DNA of 64,000 nucleotides from Brachybacterium timonense (GCF_900258505.1 NZ_LT984895.1:2418491-2482490); one strand, 5' to 3'; counted from the first letter of the stretch, positions 41,558 through 52,445 are shown. A program made the numbers and translations. The notes: a model not told the origin generated them from the sequence alone.

Positions 41558-43558
41558 TCAACGACCCGCCGTCAGGCGCCGCAGCAGCACCATCCCTCCA
41601 ATCGCGGCGCCCGCGATCACGGCACCGGCCAGCAGACCTCCGGCCACCACCCACACGATCGGCGGAACACGCGGCCCCGACCCGTCGGTCTCCAGCGGAG
41701 CCGCCGTCGCCCCGCCATCAGATGGTTCACCACCACCATCCGAAGCGGGTGTTGCACCAGGATCGGTCGCCGTGCGGTCCTTCAACGCGCCCTGACCGGA
41801 GAACTCCGGGCCCTGCGTCACCTCCCCCACCACGTCGGTGTCCAGGGTGTAGGGCACCTCGAACAGGCGCGTCGCGTCATAGGTCGACGGCACAAGAGCA
41901 AGCTGCAGGTAGTAATCACCCGCCAGGAACGACGTCTTCGCAGCAGTGCCGCCCGTGGCGCGATTCTGGAACTGCACCCGCGTCGCCTGGTTCAGCTGCA
42001 CCTGCATCCCAGGTGTGGCCTTCGCAGAGAAGCCCCCGGATGACGCGTCCGCGTTCGGCGGCACGACGCTGTACACGCTCTCGCGCAGCGGGGAGATCAG
42101 CTTCGCCTCCAGCGTCAGCTCCACCCCCGGCGGCGGCTCGAACTCGCCCAGCTGCACGGCGGTACGCAGCTGCTGCCCGTACTGCACCGGCACACGGAAG
42201 AACTGCACTTCACCAGGGATGATCGTGCCCTGCAGCGCCTCCCCACCGGCGTCAACGGCGGAAGCAAAAGAGAACGCCGGCTGGATCCGTTCGCCACTGC
42301 CGGGCTGCGGCAGCGCCTCCAGCACCCGCGGCTGCTTCTCGGAAGCCGGAGGACGATCCAGATGCACCTCCTGTTCGATGAATACCTGCACCTCCACCGG
42401 CACCGCCATCCCCTTCGACGGGTTACCAGTGCGTTCAACCTGCAGGATCACTCGCCCGTCGGCGTTCTTCCCGAAGCAGGCGAGGTTGTCTGTTTCCGCC
42501 ATCCTGGGCGTGGCCACAGCCGCGGTCACCGGCCCGTCACCCAGGTTCGCCTCCACACGGGAGGTCGAGTCACCCACACGGCAATCGGAGCCGTCCGGGG
42601 CGAGAGTGCGCACCGCCAGCTGCGCCACGCGGTTCGTGGCAGCCGCGCCAGGCGGCAGCACCATCGTCGCGGCAATGTGCGCGACCTCGCCGGGGGCCAG
42701 CTGCAGCGAGTAGTAGCGGGAGGACCCCTGCCCATCCCCCACCGCGTCGCTGCCGGTCTCGAGCATGTCCAGATAGCTGCCGGGCTCGATCGCCACAGCA
42801 TCCTCGACGCTCTCCCCGCCGTGCACGGGCAGACCGGCGGCGTCATATCCCTGCAGAGCGCGGGTCATTTTCACCAGCAGCTCATCGCGCAGCGCCACCG
42901 CGTCGGTGGCGTCCGCATAGGTTCCGCCGGTGGTCTCCGCGATGCAGGAGAGTTCGTTGCGGGCGGCATCATCGGCCTTGAAACCGATCGTGTGCACGGC
43001 CAGCTCCGGATGAGCCTGGGCGAGGTCCGCCGCGACCTCGCACGGCGGCGGGTCCCCGCACTCGTCGATGCCGTCGGAGACCAGCACGATCGAGCGCAGC
43101 TCGGAGTCTGGCAGCTCCTCTTCCGCTGTGCGCAGCGCCAATCCGATCGGTGTGAACCCGGCAGGCTGAACCTTCTGGGTTTCGGTCAGCAGCCGGTCGC
43201 GGTCCAGGCCTTTCGCCGGTACCAGGGTTTTCACGTCCTGGCAGCCGCGAGACCTGTCCGCAGCAATCTCGGGGGCCGAGTTGCCGTACGTCATCAGACC
43301 GACGCTCGCATCGTCGGGCAGCAGCGGCACCAGGATGGACACCGCTTCCTTCGCTACATCCATGCGGGAGCGACCATCGACGTCCTCGGCGCGCATCGAA
43401 CCGGAACCGTCGAGCACGAGCATCGACGGGGCGGTCCGGCCGGTGTTGGTGGGCTCGGCGAGGGCCTGCGGGGCCGGCAGACCCATCAGACACCAGGCGG
43501 CCACAAGCAGCACAAGCATCGTGAGCGCGGTGGGACGGGAACGAAGCAGGTCTGGCAC
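41558..43558 (-). CDS. Secreted, membrane-anchored von Willebrand factor A protein
   Basis: About 666 aa. A signal peptide (ALTMLVLLVAAWCLMGLPAP-QALA) is followed by a VWA domain with MIDAS residues in LVLDGSGSMRAEDVDG (D-x-S-x-S), a later threonine/aspartate pair (PAGFTPIGLAL, VLVSDGIDECG), then beta-rich domains and a C-terminal helix (VWVVAGGLLAGAVIAGAAIG) with a basic stop sequence. The GTG at 43558 is the best start; a frame extends to 43618. Likely a surface protein of the cell envelope; ligand unknown. Confidence 0.88.
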   Translation of the reverse strand: MPDLLRSRPTALTMLVLLVAAWCLMGLPAPQALAEPTNTGRTAPSMLVLDGSGSMRAEDVDGRSRMDVAKEAVSILVPLLPDDASVGLMTYGNSAPEIAADRSRGCQDVKTLVPAKGLDRDRLLTETQKVQPAGFTPIGLALRTAEEELPDSELRSIVLVSDGIDECGDPPPCEVAADLAQAHPELAVHTIGFKADDAARNELSCIAETTGGTYADATDAVALRDELLVKMTRALQGYDAAGLPVHGGESVEDAVAIEPGSYLDMLETGSDAVGDGQGSSRYYSLQLAPGEVAHIAATMVLPPGAAATNRVAQLAVRTLAPDGSDCRVGDSTSRVEANLGDGPVTAAVATPRMAETDNLACFGKNADGRVILQVERTGNPSKGMAVPVEVQVFIEQEVHLDRPPASEKQPRVLEALPQPGSGERIQPAFSFASAVDAGGEALQGTIIPGEVQFFRVPVQYGQQLRTAVQLGEFEPPPGVELTLEAKLISPLRESVYSVVPPNADASSGGFSAKATPGMQVQLNQATRVQFQNRATGGTAAKTSFLAGDYYLQLALVPSTYDATRLFEVPYTLDTDVVGEVTQGPEFSGQGALKDRTATDPGATPASDGGGEPSDGGATAAPLETDGSGPRVPPIVWVVAGGLLAGAVIAGAAIGGMVLLRRLTAGR

Positions 43559-43734
43559 CGTGCCATCATCGCCGGTCACAGCACGTGCTGTCAGGCTCAG
43601 GAAGTGAATTCCGGGCAACGATGCACCCGCTCCACCCGGTCACGGCCACAATCGCGGAACAGTCGACGCCAGGGCACCGTCGACGCCAGAACGCTGACGG
43701 GCGCTGCCGCCCCACTCCCTTTCGCGACGGCACG

Positions 43735-43818
43735 AGGCGGCGCCGCATCGTGCGGGGTGACGAGGCGGTGTCGGGGATTTCGGGGGTACAAGGCGGTGCC
43801 GCGTCGTACTGCGTGACG
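43735..43818. repeat. Imperfect 28-bp direct repeat in intergenic DNA
   Basis: Two copies (43735-43762 and 43791-43818) beginning AGGCGG and ending GTGACG, with a third partial AGGCGG copy between them. It lies in the 270-bp gap between the VWA gene and ispH, immediately 3' of ispH. It may only be a low-complexity expansion; no gene is seen. Confidence 0.5.
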
Positions 43819-43830
43819 CGGCGAGCGGGG

Positions 43831-44841
43831 TCAGGACTCCTGGGCGCGTCGCGCGGAAGCGCGCTGGCGCGTATCCACCTCACCAGCGGCACGCATCTCG
43901 ACGCGCAGCTCACGGGGCAGGGAGAACATCAGATCCTCGGTGGCCGTGCGTACAGGCTTCACATCGCCATAGCCGCGGCGTTCAAGCTCCTGCAGCAGCT
44001 GCTGCACGAGAACTTCCGGCACTGACGCCCCGGAGGTGACGCCCACGGTGCTGACACCGTCGAACCATTCGTCGCGCAGCTCCTGCACGGAGTCAATACG
44101 GTGCGCCTGCGGGGCACCGGCCTCGAGCGCCACCTCCATGAGCCGCACCGAGTTCGAGGAATTCGGGGAGCCGACGACGAGCACCAGATCCGACTCAGGG
44201 GCAATCTTCTTGACCGCCACCTGCCGGTTCTGGGTGGCGTAGCAGATGTCGTCACTGGGCGGAGACTGCAGCTTCGGGAAACGCTTGCGCAGCAGATCCA
44301 CGGTCTCCATGGTCTCGTCAACGCTGAGGGTGGTCTGGGAGAGCCACACGACCTTCTCCGGGTCACGGACCTGCACGGAGTCGACGTCTTCCGGGCCGTT
44401 GACGATCTGCACATGCTCGGGGGCTTCACCAGCGGTGCCCTCGACCTCTTCGTGGCCTTCGTGGCCCACCAGCAGGATGTCGTAGTCCTCGCGAGCGAAG
44501 CGCACGGCTTCCTTGTGGACCTTGGTGACCAGCGGGCAGGTGGCGTCGATGGTGCGCAGGTTGCGTTGTTTCGCCATCTCGCGCACTGCTGGGGAGATGC
44601 CGTGCGCGGAGAAGATCACGAGCGATCCTTCAGGGACTTCATCGACCTCGTCGACGAACACGGCGCCCTTCTCCCGCAGACGGTCCACCACGTATTTGTT
44701 GTGGACGATCTCGTGGCGCACGTACACGGTCTCGTCGTAGTGCTCGAGGGCCCGCTCGACGGCGACGACAGCGCGGTCGACGCCTGCGCAGTACCCGCGA
44801 GGCTCGGCCAATAGAACTGTTCCGGTGCTCACAGGCCCCAT
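43831..44841 (-). CDS. ispH: 4-hydroxy-3-methylbut-2-enyl diphosphate reductase
   Basis: A 336-aa Fe-S enzyme that makes IPP and DMAPP in the last MEP-pathway step. The three cluster cysteines are in [21 protein letters not shown] and [10 protein letters not shown]; the substrate-binding [12 protein letters not shown] and [10 protein letters not shown] are present. The ATG at 44841 is preferred over a far upstream frame; a GTG at 44868 is possible. Divergent from xseA. Supplies IPP to the prenyl synthase at 52673. Confidence 0.95.
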   Translation of the reverse strand: MGPVSTGTVLLAEPRGYCAGVDRAVVAVERALEHYDETVYVRHEIVHNKYVVDRLREKGAVFVDEVDEVPEGSLVIFSAHGISPAVREMAKQRNLRTIDATCPLVTKVHKEAVRFAREDYDILLVGHEGHEEVEGTAGEAPEHVQIVNGPEDVDSVQVRDPEKVVWLSQTTLSVDETMETVDLLRKRFPKLQSPPSDDICYATQNRQVAVKKIAPESDLVLVVGSPNSSNSVRLMEVALEAGAPQAHRIDSVQELRDEWFDGVSTVGVTSGASVPEVLVQQLLQELERRGYGDVKPVRTATEDLMFSLPRELRVEMRAAGEVDTRQRASARRAQES

Positions 44842-45063
44842 CGTAGAGACGGGCGGCTGGATACTCACGTCCCTGCCACCTGGCTCACTCTCAGAGCCGA
44901 CGTGCTCGTATCGCACGCTGCCCGGCACTGTTGCGCACGGCCCACGCTGCCTGCGGTTGTGGTCCTCCATCGGGTGGACGGGCGCTGTCCCTCCCCAGTC
45001 CTCGCTATGCACGACAGCTCGATCCGGACTCGTCTGTCACAGTGCCGTGGGAGAGTACAGAGC

Positions 45064-46434
45064 ATGACGGGATTCGACAGCAGCAGCGGCCCCGGGCCCA
45101 CCGAGCAGAGCGGCGGTGTCGCTCCGGTGCCTGCGGGTGAGCAGCCGCGTGCGCTGGCGGCCACCGCCGCACAGACCACCGCAGAGAACCCGTGGCCGCT
45201 GCGGCAACTATCGGTCAAGGTCCAGGAGTATGTAGCCCGCATGTCCCCTCTGTGGGTGGAGGGCGAAATCGTGGAACTCAAACGCCGCCCCCGGTCCGGG
45301 CTGGCGTTCATGATGCTGCGAGACCTCGAGGTGGACATGTCGTTCTCGGTGCCGATCCGGGAGCATGTGCTGCGGCGCCTCACGTTCGACCCGGTGCCCG
45401 GTTCGCGTGTGGTCGTGCACGCGAAACCAACGTTCTGGCCCAAACGCGGCAGCCTGCAGCTGGAGGCCTCGGACATGCGACCGGTGGGGCTCGGTGAACT
45501 GCTTGCGCGGCTGGAGACCCTCAAACGGGAGCTTGCCGCGGAGGGCCTGTTCGATGCCTCCCGCAAGCAGCCGTTGCCGTTCCTTCCGGCCACGGTCGGG
45601 CTGATCTGCGGCCGAGAGTCCGCGGCGGAGCGGGACGTCGTGGTCAACGCGCGTCGCCGTTGGCCTGCCGTGCAATTCGCTATCCGGGAAGTGGCTGTGC
45701 AGGGAGACCGCGCCGTGCGGGAAGTCTCCGCGGCGCTGCGCGAGCTGGATGCCGACGACGACGTTGCCGTGATCATCATTGCCCGCGGCGGCGGCTCGCT
45801 CGAGGATCTGCTGGCGTTCTCCGACGAGCAGCTGGTACGCCTGGTGGCGGCTGCACGCACCCCGATCGTTTCCGCAATCGGTCACGAAGTGGACACTCCG
45901 CTCATCGACCTGGTGGCGGACGTGCGCGCCTCCACGCCGACGGATGCTGCCAAACGCGTCGTGCCCGATATCCAGGCGGAAGCCGAGCAGCTCACGCTGC
46001 TGCGCACCCGCGCCCGCAGCGCCATCCGTGCCCGGATCGACCGTGAACAGACTGGGCTCGACGCCATGCGTTCCCGCCCCGTGCTCGCGCAGCCACAGAC
46101 GATCCTCACGGCGCCGCAGGAGCTGATCCGCGGGCAGCTGGCGCTTGCCCGCACCCTCGTGGGCGTGCGCCTGGATCGCGCCCAGGACCAGGTGAGTCAT
46201 CTGCAGCGTCAGGTGCGGGCGCTCAGTCCGCTTGCAACCCTTGAGCGTGGCTACGCCGCAGTGCAGCTGGCGGACGACGGCGCGCTGGTCCGCTCCCCCG
46301 CCGATGCACCCGTCGGTGCGGCGCTGTCGATCCGCACGGCGGGCGGCCGATTCGGTGCTACACGCACCGAGCAGGACACCTACACGCCGGGCTCAACAAA
46401 CCCGACCTCCCCTGATGAAGGAGACCAGCCATGA
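45064..46434 (+). CDS. xseA: Exodeoxyribonuclease VII large subunit
   Basis: A 456-aa protein with an N-terminal OB-fold (WVEGEIVELKRRPRSGLAFMMLRD), then the nuclease domain with VGLICGRESAAERDVVVNARRRWP and IARGGGSLEDLLAFSDEQLVRLV, and AIGHEVDTPLIDLVADVRASTPTDAA, all conserved. Long helical C-terminus. Overlaps xseB by 4 bp; the pair forms the single-strand-specific exonuclease. Confidence 0.95.
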   Translation: MTGFDSSSGPGPTEQSGGVAPVPAGEQPRALAATAAQTTAENPWPLRQLSVKVQEYVARMSPLWVEGEIVELKRRPRSGLAFMMLRDLEVDMSFSVPIREHVLRRLTFDPVPGSRVVVHAKPTFWPKRGSLQLEASDMRPVGLGELLARLETLKRELAAEGLFDASRKQPLPFLPATVGLICGRESAAERDVVVNARRRWPAVQFAIREVAVQGDRAVREVSAALRELDADDDVAVIIIARGGGSLEDLLAFSDEQLVRLVAAARTPIVSAIGHEVDTPLIDLVADVRASTPTDAAKRVVPDIQAEAEQLTLLRTRARSAIRARIDREQTGLDAMRSRPVLAQPQTILTAPQELIRGQLALARTLVGVRLDRAQDQVSHLQRQVRALSPLATLERGYAAVQLADDGALVRSPADAPVGAALSIRTAGGRFGATRTEQDTYTPGSTNPTSPDEGDQP

Positions 46435-46712
46435 GTGAGAACACGACGCGCGACGCTGACGCGACCGATCCTGCCGCGAGCGATGACGCGATGCCGGAGG
46501 ACATCACGGCGCTCTCCTATGAGCAGGCCCGTGATCAGCTGATCGAGGTGGTACGCCAGCTCGAGTCCGGCACCGGGGGCCTCGAAGAGTCGATCACCCT
46601 CTGGGAGCGCGGCGAAGCACTCGCGCGGCGCTGCCAGCAGTGGCTTGACGGCGCCCGCACACGACTGGATGCCGCTGTGGCCGCGAACGGCGAGGACAGC
46701 GCCGAACGGTGA
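46431..46712 (+). CDS. xseB: Exodeoxyribonuclease VII small subunit
   Basis: 93 aa with the small-subunit core LSYEQARDQLIEVVRQLESGTGGLEESITLWERGEALARRCQQWLDGAR (helical, typical of XseB) and a longer acidic N-terminal tail (~25 residues). Translationally coupled to xseA (ATGA). Confidence 0.95.
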   Translation: MSENTTRDADATDPAASDDAMPEDITALSYEQARDQLIEVVRQLESGTGGLEESITLWERGEALARRCQQWLDGARTRLDAAVAANGEDSAER

Positions 46713-46719
46713 CCCGCGC

Positions 46720-47142
46720 TCAGGCGCCGATCGCCGCGATGGTCTTCTGCGCCGTGGGCACCATGGCAAACGTGCCGATGACGATGAGCACGCCCAGGAT
46801 GATGTGCGGCCAGGTCGCCCCCAGCTCACCCAGGGCGATCTGCACGATCATCAGCACGAGCATGCCGCCAACATGCCCCAGCACGCCCATCTTCCCGGCC
46901 TGCTTACCGGCCACGAACGCCGCGATCGCAGCGACGAGCACCACGAGCGCCAGCATCATGCCCAGCACCTTGTGGACCGTACCCACGCCGACGCCGGACA
47001 TCATCAGCACCCCGAGCACCAGCTGCAGCACGAGAACAGCAACGCACACCCAGGCCAGCGGCACGAAAGCGAGAGCCATGCCCGAGGGGCGTCGGCCTGC
47101 CAGCGCAGTCGAGGCAGAAGAAGAAGGCTGAGAAGTCGTCAT
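46720..47142 (-). CDS. Hypothetical four-helix membrane protein
   Basis: A 140-aa protein with four hydrophobic segments (LAWVCVAVLVLQLVLGVLMM; VLGMMLALVVLVAAIAAFVA; VGGMLVLMIVQIALGEL; IILGVLIVIGTFAMVP) and a Ser/Thr-rich N-terminus. It converges on xseB with a 7-bp gap. Histidine positions in helices 2 and 3 (VHKVLG, LGHVGG, WPHII) recall small cytochrome-like or DUF-type membrane proteins, but I cannot name the family. Confidence 0.7.
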   Translation of the reverse strand: MTTSQPSSSASTALAGRRPSGMALAFVPLAWVCVAVLVLQLVLGVLMMSGVGVGTVHKVLGMMLALVVLVAAIAAFVAGKQAGKMGVLGHVGGMLVLMIVQIALGELGATWPHIILGVLIVIGTFAMVPTAQKTIAAIGA

Positions 47143-47289
47143 GCCTCCACCGTACCCACGTGTGGACGTGCAGCGGCTGTGAGCTCCACTGCGACAGATG
47201 CGCGCCCTGCCGCGCCATGTTCCTTCTGTGGCCCCGCCGGCGCCTGTCCATCCACGCACCAGGATGACCATGCACACGACGTAGCCAGC

Positions 47290-47874
47290 TCAGCGTTCGG
47301 CCGACTCCAATGCCGCAGCCGCCAGCTCCTCCAGCTCGTCATCCTCCGCCAGGCCATGCACAACGATCCCGTGATCGCCACCGTCGCAGGCGAGTCCCCG
47401 CTGCCCCTCGCCGTCACCACTGCCTTCCAGCAGCGTGCAGCGCACACCGTGCACAGTGCGCTCACCCACCTCGCGCGCGCCCGGCACGGCGCCGCTGAGC
47501 AACACCCCATCCAACTGGTCACCCTGTTCGATCGCCACGAGATTCCCCGCAGGCGAGCTGTAGCGAACCTCCCAGCGAGCCGGAGGCCCCGCATCGAACC
47601 GTGCCGAGCGCGCCGACCAATCCCCGCCCGGCTGCGGCACGGCCACAGGGAAGTCCACCAGCTCTTGTGCTCGCTCGGCACTGCCCGCCACATCCACCTG
47701 AGCATTCGGCACCGGGGTGCGCTCGAAGTCCTGCTGACTCCCCACACCGAAGAAACCCACCGCCACGACGACCACCACCGCCATGGTGAGCACCAGCGCC
47801 CACACGATGTTACGCAGAGACGAGTTCATCAGCCGCTTCTTCGGCGGCCGCGGTGCGGCGGGAGGCTGGGTCAT
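47290..47874 (-). CDS. DUF4245 domain membrane-anchored protein
   Basis: A 194-aa protein: basic N-terminus, one helix (NIVWALVLTMAVVVVVAVGFFGVG) and an extracytoplasmic domain with WSARSARFDAGPPARWEVRYSSPAGNLVAIEQ, the hallmark of DUF4245. In other actinobacteria it is found beside xseAB/fumC as here. Function unknown. Divergent from the PfkB kinase gene. Confidence 0.85.
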   Translation of the reverse strand: MTQPPAAPRPPKKRLMNSSLRNIVWALVLTMAVVVVVAVGFFGVGSQQDFERTPVPNAQVDVAGSAERAQELVDFPVAVPQPGGDWSARSARFDAGPPARWEVRYSSPAGNLVAIEQGDQLDGVLLSGAVPGAREVGERTVHGVRCTLLEGSGDGEGQRGLACDGGDHGIVVHGLAEDDELEELAAAALESAER

Positions 47875-47931
47875 GACCCCTATTGTCCCGGTCCGTTCGC
47901 TCCGCTCGGTGAAACCTGCGATGATCGACCG

Positions 47932-48843
47932 GTGACCGCGACATTCCTCACCGTCGGAGAAGCCCTCACGGACATCGTCGTCCAGCCGGATGGCACGCGC
48001 CGCGAGTATCCCGGCGGCTCTCCCCTGAACGTGGCCGTGGCGCTCGGACGCCTGGGCCATCACTCCCATCTGCTCACCCGCATCGGTGACGACGAGCGCG
48101 GTGCCCGTATCCGCGCCCACGTCGAAGAGTCCCATGTGGTACTCACCGATGGTTCAACGAAGCCGGGACGCACCTCCACCGCAGAGGCGACCCTCGCCGC
48201 GGACGGCTCCGCCACCTACATGTTCGACCTGGCCTGGGATCCTGACCCGCGCAGCCTGCCGCAGAACATCGATGCTGTGCACACCTCATCGATCGCCGCC
48301 GTGCTCGACCCGGGTGCCGCCACCGTCGCGAGTGTGCTCGAGGATCTGCGCGCCTCCGCGACCATCAGCTACGACCCCAACGCCCGCCCCTCCCTCATGC
48401 ATAATCCGGAGCCGACCCGCGAACGTGTCGAGCAGATCATCCGCTGCGCTGACGTGGTCAAGACGTCCGACGAGGATGTTGCCTGGCTGTACGGCACCGA
48501 CGATGTTGAGGACGTCGTCGCCTCGTGGCGTGAGCTGGGCCCGAGCCTGACCGTGCTCACCCGCGGCGGCGATGGTGCCGTCGGCTTCACCGAGGGTGGC
48601 CGCATTCAGGTGGCGCCCGTTCGTGTGGACGTCGCCGACACCGTCGGCGCAGGAGACACGTTCTCCGCCGGCATCCTCGACGCACTGGCTGCCCGCCACC
48701 TGCTCGGCGCCCAGAACCGCGAGGAGCTGCGCGCTATGCCCGCCGACGACGTAGCCACCGTGCTGCGACGTGCCGCGGCACTCGCCGCCATCACCGTGTC
48801 CCGGCCGGGGGCGAACCCGCCGTGGAGCACCGAACTGTCCTGA
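47932..48843 (+). CDS. PfkB-family carbohydrate kinase (fructokinase-like)
   Basis: A 303-aa sugar kinase: N-terminal GEALTDIV and PGGSPLNVAVALGRLGH (substrate-binding G-G-S-x-x-N), and the C-terminal anion-hole signature DTVGAGDTFSAGIL with the catalytic aspartate. The GTG at 47932 starts at the conserved first strand. Most similar in pattern to fructokinase ScrK. It occupies the slot where a GlpX fructose-bisphosphatase usually lies in related genomes. Confidence 0.9.
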   Translation: MTATFLTVGEALTDIVVQPDGTRREYPGGSPLNVAVALGRLGHHSHLLTRIGDDERGARIRAHVEESHVVLTDGSTKPGRTSTAEATLAADGSATYMFDLAWDPDPRSLPQNIDAVHTSSIAAVLDPGAATVASVLEDLRASATISYDPNARPSLMHNPEPTRERVEQIIRCADVVKTSDEDVAWLYGTDDVEDVVASWRELGPSLTVLTRGGDGAVGFTEGGRIQVAPVRVDVADTVGAGDTFSAGILDALAARHLLGAQNREELRAMPADDVATVLRRAAALAAITVSRPGANPPWSTELS

Positions 48844-48939
48844 CCCGACCCCGGCTGCGACCCCACCGGCCCCAACGATGGACGATCCCGGGCGCAGCCT
48901 CCCGCACCGCACCACACCACACCGAGGAAGGCACCGAGC

Positions 48940-50349
48940 ATGACCGAGTCCGTCGCATCGCAGGGCGAGTACCGCATCGAGCACGACACCATGGGTGAGG
49001 TGCGGGTTCCCGCCTCAGCCCTGTACCGGGCCCAGACCCAGCGCGCCGTGGAGAACTTCCCGATCTCCGGCCAGGGCCTCGAACCCGCCCACATCCACGC
49101 TCTCGCACAGGTCAAGAAGGCAGCGGCCCGCGCCAACGCTGAGCTGGGTGTGCTGGATCAGCAGATCGCCGATGCGATCATCGCTGCGGCCGACGAGGTC
49201 ATCGCGGGGCAGCACGATGACCAGTTCCCCGTGGACACGTACCAGACCGGCTCCGGCACGTCCTCGAACATGAACATGAACGAGGTGCTCGCCACCCTCG
49301 CCTCACGCAGCGGTGTCGAGGTGCACCCCAATGACCACGTGAACTGCTCGCAGTCCTCCAACGACGTGTTCCCCACCTCGGTGCATGTGGCCGTGACCAG
49401 CTCGGTGGTCAACCATCTGCTGCCTGCGCTCGACCACCTGGCGACGGCTCTCGAGGCGAAGGCGGAGCTGTGGAAGGACGTGGTCAAGTCCGGCCGCACC
49501 CACCTCATGGATGCCACGCCCGTGACGCTCGGCCAGGAGTTCGGCGGCTACGCCGCGGCGGTCCGCTACGGCATCGAGCGCGTCGAGGCGGCGCTGCCGC
49601 GCACCGCTGAAGTCCCCCAGGGCGGCACCGCCGTGGGCACCGGCATCAACACCCCGATCGGCTTCCCGCAGAAGGTGATCGCGAACCTCGCCGAGCAGAC
49701 GCAGCTGCCGCTCACCGAGGCCCGCAACCATTTTGAGGCGCAGTCTGCGCGCGATGGTCTGGTGGAGATGTCCGGGGCGCTGCGCACCATTGCCGTCTCA
49801 GTCACGAAGATCTGCAACGACCTGCGCTGGATGGGATCCGGTCCGAACACGGGGCTGGGCGAGATCGCGATCCCTGACCTGCAGCCGGGCTCCTCGATCA
49901 TGCCGGGCAAGGTGAACCCCGTGGTGCCGGAGGCTGTGCTGATGGTGTGCGCGAAGGTCGTCGGCAATGACGCAGCCATCGCCTGGGGCGGGGCGCAGGG
50001 CGCTTTCGAACTCAACGTGCAGATCCCGCTGATGGGCACCAGCCTGCTGGAGTCCGTGCGGCTGCTGGCGAACGCATCCACGGTGCTCGCCGACAAGACC
50101 GTGGACGGGCTCACCGCGAATGAGGAGAAGGCGCGGTTCTACGCGGAGGCGTCCCCGTCGATCGTCACCCCGCTGAACAAGCTGATCGGCTACGAGAACG
50201 CTGCGAAGATCGCTAAGAAGGCTGTGGCCGAGCGGATCTCTGTGCGTGAGGCCGTGATCGCGCTGGGGTACGTCGAGCGTGGTGAGCTCACGGAGCAGCA
50301 GCTCGACGACGCCCTCGACGTGCTGTCGATGACCGCGCCGAAGGCCTGA
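48940..50349 (+). CDS. fumC: Class II fumarate hydratase
   Basis: 469 aa, iron-independent fumarase of the TCA cycle. Family signature [11 protein letters not shown] (about residue 318), [16 protein letters not shown] (near 105), [15 protein letters not shown] (near 130) and [19 protein letters not shown] are intact. Strong length match. Hairpin terminator directly downstream at 50361. Confidence 0.96.
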   Translation: MTESVASQGEYRIEHDTMGEVRVPASALYRAQTQRAVENFPISGQGLEPAHIHALAQVKKAAARANAELGVLDQQIADAIIAAADEVIAGQHDDQFPVDTYQTGSGTSSNMNMNEVLATLASRSGVEVHPNDHVNCSQSSNDVFPTSVHVAVTSSVVNHLLPALDHLATALEAKAELWKDVVKSGRTHLMDATPVTLGQEFGGYAAAVRYGIERVEAALPRTAEVPQGGTAVGTGINTPIGFPQKVIANLAEQTQLPLTEARNHFEAQSARDGLVEMSGALRTIAVSVTKICNDLRWMGSGPNTGLGEIAIPDLQPGSSIMPGKVNPVVPEAVLMVCAKVVGNDAAIAWGGAQGAFELNVQIPLMGTSLLESVRLLANASTVLADKTVDGLTANEEKARFYAEASPSIVTPLNKLIGYENAAKIAKKAVAERISVREAVIALGYVERGELTEQQLDDALDVLSMTAPKA

Positions 50350-50360
50350 CCACGCTCCGT

Positions 50361-50388
50361 CCGGCCTGCCCCGACGCGCGCAGGCCGG
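50361..50388. terminator. Hairpin terminator after fumC
   Basis: CCGGCCTG and CAGGCCGG, perfect 8-bp arms, 12-nt spacer, 11 bp after the fumC stop and before the next start at 50423. Confidence 0.75.
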
Positions 50389-50422
50389 GCCGGCTGGCGT
50401 ACAGCGCGCGTACACTCGCGGC

Positions 50423-51001
50423 ATGAGCGAGAACACGCATCCCCGCTGGACGCAGGAGCACGTGGTGCGCCTGAGCATCCTGGTCTGCCCCTCCTCCCCG
50501 TCGGCTGCTGCCGCCGTTGATGCGGCGGTGGGCGCCTGGTTCGCGGAGCTCACCCCGACGTCAGATCAGGACGCACGAGACACACCCGTCGAGCATTCCC
50601 CCGGTGGGGCGGCGAACGACCCCGATACCGCCGCGTCCGGCACCGACGCTGCTCCCACCGCGTCCGACACCGACACGGCCCCCGCCGCGTCCAACACCGC
50701 CGCTTCCCCATCCGCTCCCGATCCGGCGAGCATCTCTCGCCTGAGCGGCGGCAGCGTGCTCGCCTATCGGATCATCGAGACGGGGCTTGGGGATGCGACT
50801 CGGCTGCTGACGGTGCTCTCCGGCGGCGAGGACGGCCTGGACTCCGCGGGCACGGAGGCGCAGCACCTGCAGGACATCCTGGATGAGCATGACCCGGGCG
50901 CCGCCCGTACCGCGCTTGAACAGTGGCAGGAGGACGACGGCCCCTGGATCACGATCCCGCCGAGCCGTGCCGCCGCAGTGCAGGACCATCGCCTGATCTG
51001 A
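50423..51001 (+). CDS. Hypothetical protein with Asp/Ala/Thr/Pro-rich insert
   Basis: 192 aa in three parts: an N-terminal LSILVCPSSPSAAAAVDAAVGAWFAEL, a low-complexity linker of repeated (A/T)-P-(T)-A-S-D-T-D type units (residues ~50-95), and a C-terminal domain RLSGGSVLAYRIIETGLGDATRLLTVL to the end. No known family. Converges with phoH (19-bp gap). Confidence 0.65.
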   Translation: MSENTHPRWTQEHVVRLSILVCPSSPSAAAAVDAAVGAWFAELTPTSDQDARDTPVEHSPGGAANDPDTAASGTDAAPTASDTDTAPAASNTAASPSAPDPASISRLSGGSVLAYRIIETGLGDATRLLTVLSGGEDGLDSAGTEAQHLQDILDEHDPGAARTALEQWQEDDGPWITIPPSRAAAVQDHRLI

Positions 51002-51020
51002 GGATCGAACGCGCCCGTCG

Positions 51021-52445
51021 TTACAGCACGGGCTCGTCGAGCACGTGCGTGACCAGCTCAGCCACCTTCGAGCGCTCCGAGCGCTGCAGCGTGATGTGGG
51101 CGAACAGGTCGTGGCTCTTGAGCGCCTCCACCACCGAGGCGATGCCGTCGTAGCGGCCGATCCGGAGGTTGTCGCGCTGCGCGATGTCATGGGTGAGCAC
51201 CACGCGGGAGTTCTGGCCGATGCGAGAGAGCATCGTCAGTAGCACGTTGCGCTCCAGGGATTGCGCCTCATCGACGATCACGAAGGCGTCGTGCAGGGAG
51301 CGGCCGCGGATGTGTGTCAGCGGCAGCACCTCGAGCATGCCGCGTGAGAGCACTTCGTCGATGACGTTCTGAGAGACCATCGAGCCGAGCGTGTCGAACA
51401 CCGCCTGGCCCCAGGGACCCATCTTCTCCTGCTGGTCGCCCGGCAGGTAGCCGAGCTCTTGGCCGCCCACCGCGTACAGGGGGCGGAACACCATGATCTT
51501 GCGTTGCGTGCGACGCTCGAGCACCGCCTCGAGCCCCGTGCACAGGGCAAGTGCGCTCTTGCCGGTGCCGGCGCGTCCCCCCAGGGACACGATCCCGATG
51601 GACTCATCCAAGAGCAGGTCGATAGCGATGCGCTGCTCGGCGCTGCGACCGGCCACGCCGAACACGGTCTGATCACCCGGCACGAGCCGCACGGACTTGT
51701 CACGCGTCACACGCCCGAGCGCGGAACCCCGCGGGCTGGTGATGGTCAGCCCTGTGTGCACGGGATGGTGGGACACATCGGGGATGTCGACGAGCTGCCC
51801 GTCGTACAGGGCGCTCATGGTCTCCTCGTCCACGCTGGTGGTGACCATGCCGGTGTAGCCGCGGTCGCGGGCGAGCTCGGCACGGTACTCCTCAGCGTGG
51901 ATGCCGGAGGCGGAGGCCTTGATCCGCATCGGCAGGTCCTTGGAGACCAGCACCACGTGCTTGCCCTCCAGCTGCAGGTTCTTCGCCACGGCGAGGATGC
52001 GGGTGTCGTTATCGCCCAGCCGGAACCCGTCCGGCAGGGACGCGGTGTTCATGTGGTTCAGTTCGACATGCACATGCCCGCCGTCCTTGCCGATCGGCAG
52101 CGGCTGGGCCAGGTTTCCGTAGCGGTCGCGCAGATCGTCGAGGATCCGCAGCGCCTGGCGCGCGAAGTAGCCCAGGTCGGGGTGGTGACGTTTCGCTTCG
52201 AGTTCGGTGACCACCACGATCGGCAGCACGATGTCGTGCTCGGCGAAACGAGTGAGCGACAGCGGGTCTGCCAGGAGCACGGAGGTGTCCAGCACATAGG
52301 TGATGGTGCCCACCTCGAGGTCCGCGAGCATCTCCTGAGCCGCCTGGGGGCGCAATGAGGGCACTACGGGGGTGTCGTCCTGCTGGATGGGGTCCGCACT
52401 GTCGGTCTGGGCCGACAGATCGCGGGCTGTGGTGGTCTCGTCCAT
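51021..52445 (-). CDS. phoH2: PhoH2-type PIN-PhoH ATPase/RNase
   Basis: A 474-aa fusion: N-terminal PIN domain ([51 protein letters not shown]) and C-terminal PhoH ATPase with Walker [14 protein letters not shown] near residue 285 and Walker [13 protein letters not shown]. PhoH2 proteins of mycobacteria are RNA helicase/ribonucleases. In the conserved order between fumC and uppS. Confidence 0.94.
   Translation of the reverse strand: MDETTTARDLSAQTDSADPIQQDDTPVVPSLRPQAAQEMLADLEVGTITYVLDTSVLLADPLSLTRFAEHDIVLPIVVVTELEAKRHHPDLGYFARQALRILDDLRDRYGNLAQPLPIGKDGGHVHVELNHMNTASLPDGFRLGDNDTRILAVAKNLQLEGKHVVLVSKDLPMRIKASASGIHAEEYRAELARDRGYTGMVTTSVDEETMSALYDGQLVDIPDVSHHPVHTGLTITSPRGSALGRVTRDKSVRLVPGDQTVFGVAGRSAEQRIAIDLLLDESIGIVSLGGRAGTGKSALALCTGLEAVLERRTQRKIMVFRPLYAVGGQELGYLPGDQQEKMGPWGQAVFDTLGSMVSQNVIDEVLSRGMLEVLPLTHIRGRSLHDAFVIVDEAQSLERNVLLTMLSRIGQNSRVVLTHDIAQRDNLRIGRYDGIASVVEALKSHDLFAHITLQRSERSKVAELVTHVLDEPVL

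Noticed and set aside
43735..43818. Functional repeat or small gene after ispH
   Set aside because: The 28-bp repeat is imperfect, GC-rich and low in complexity; no dyad and no coding pattern.
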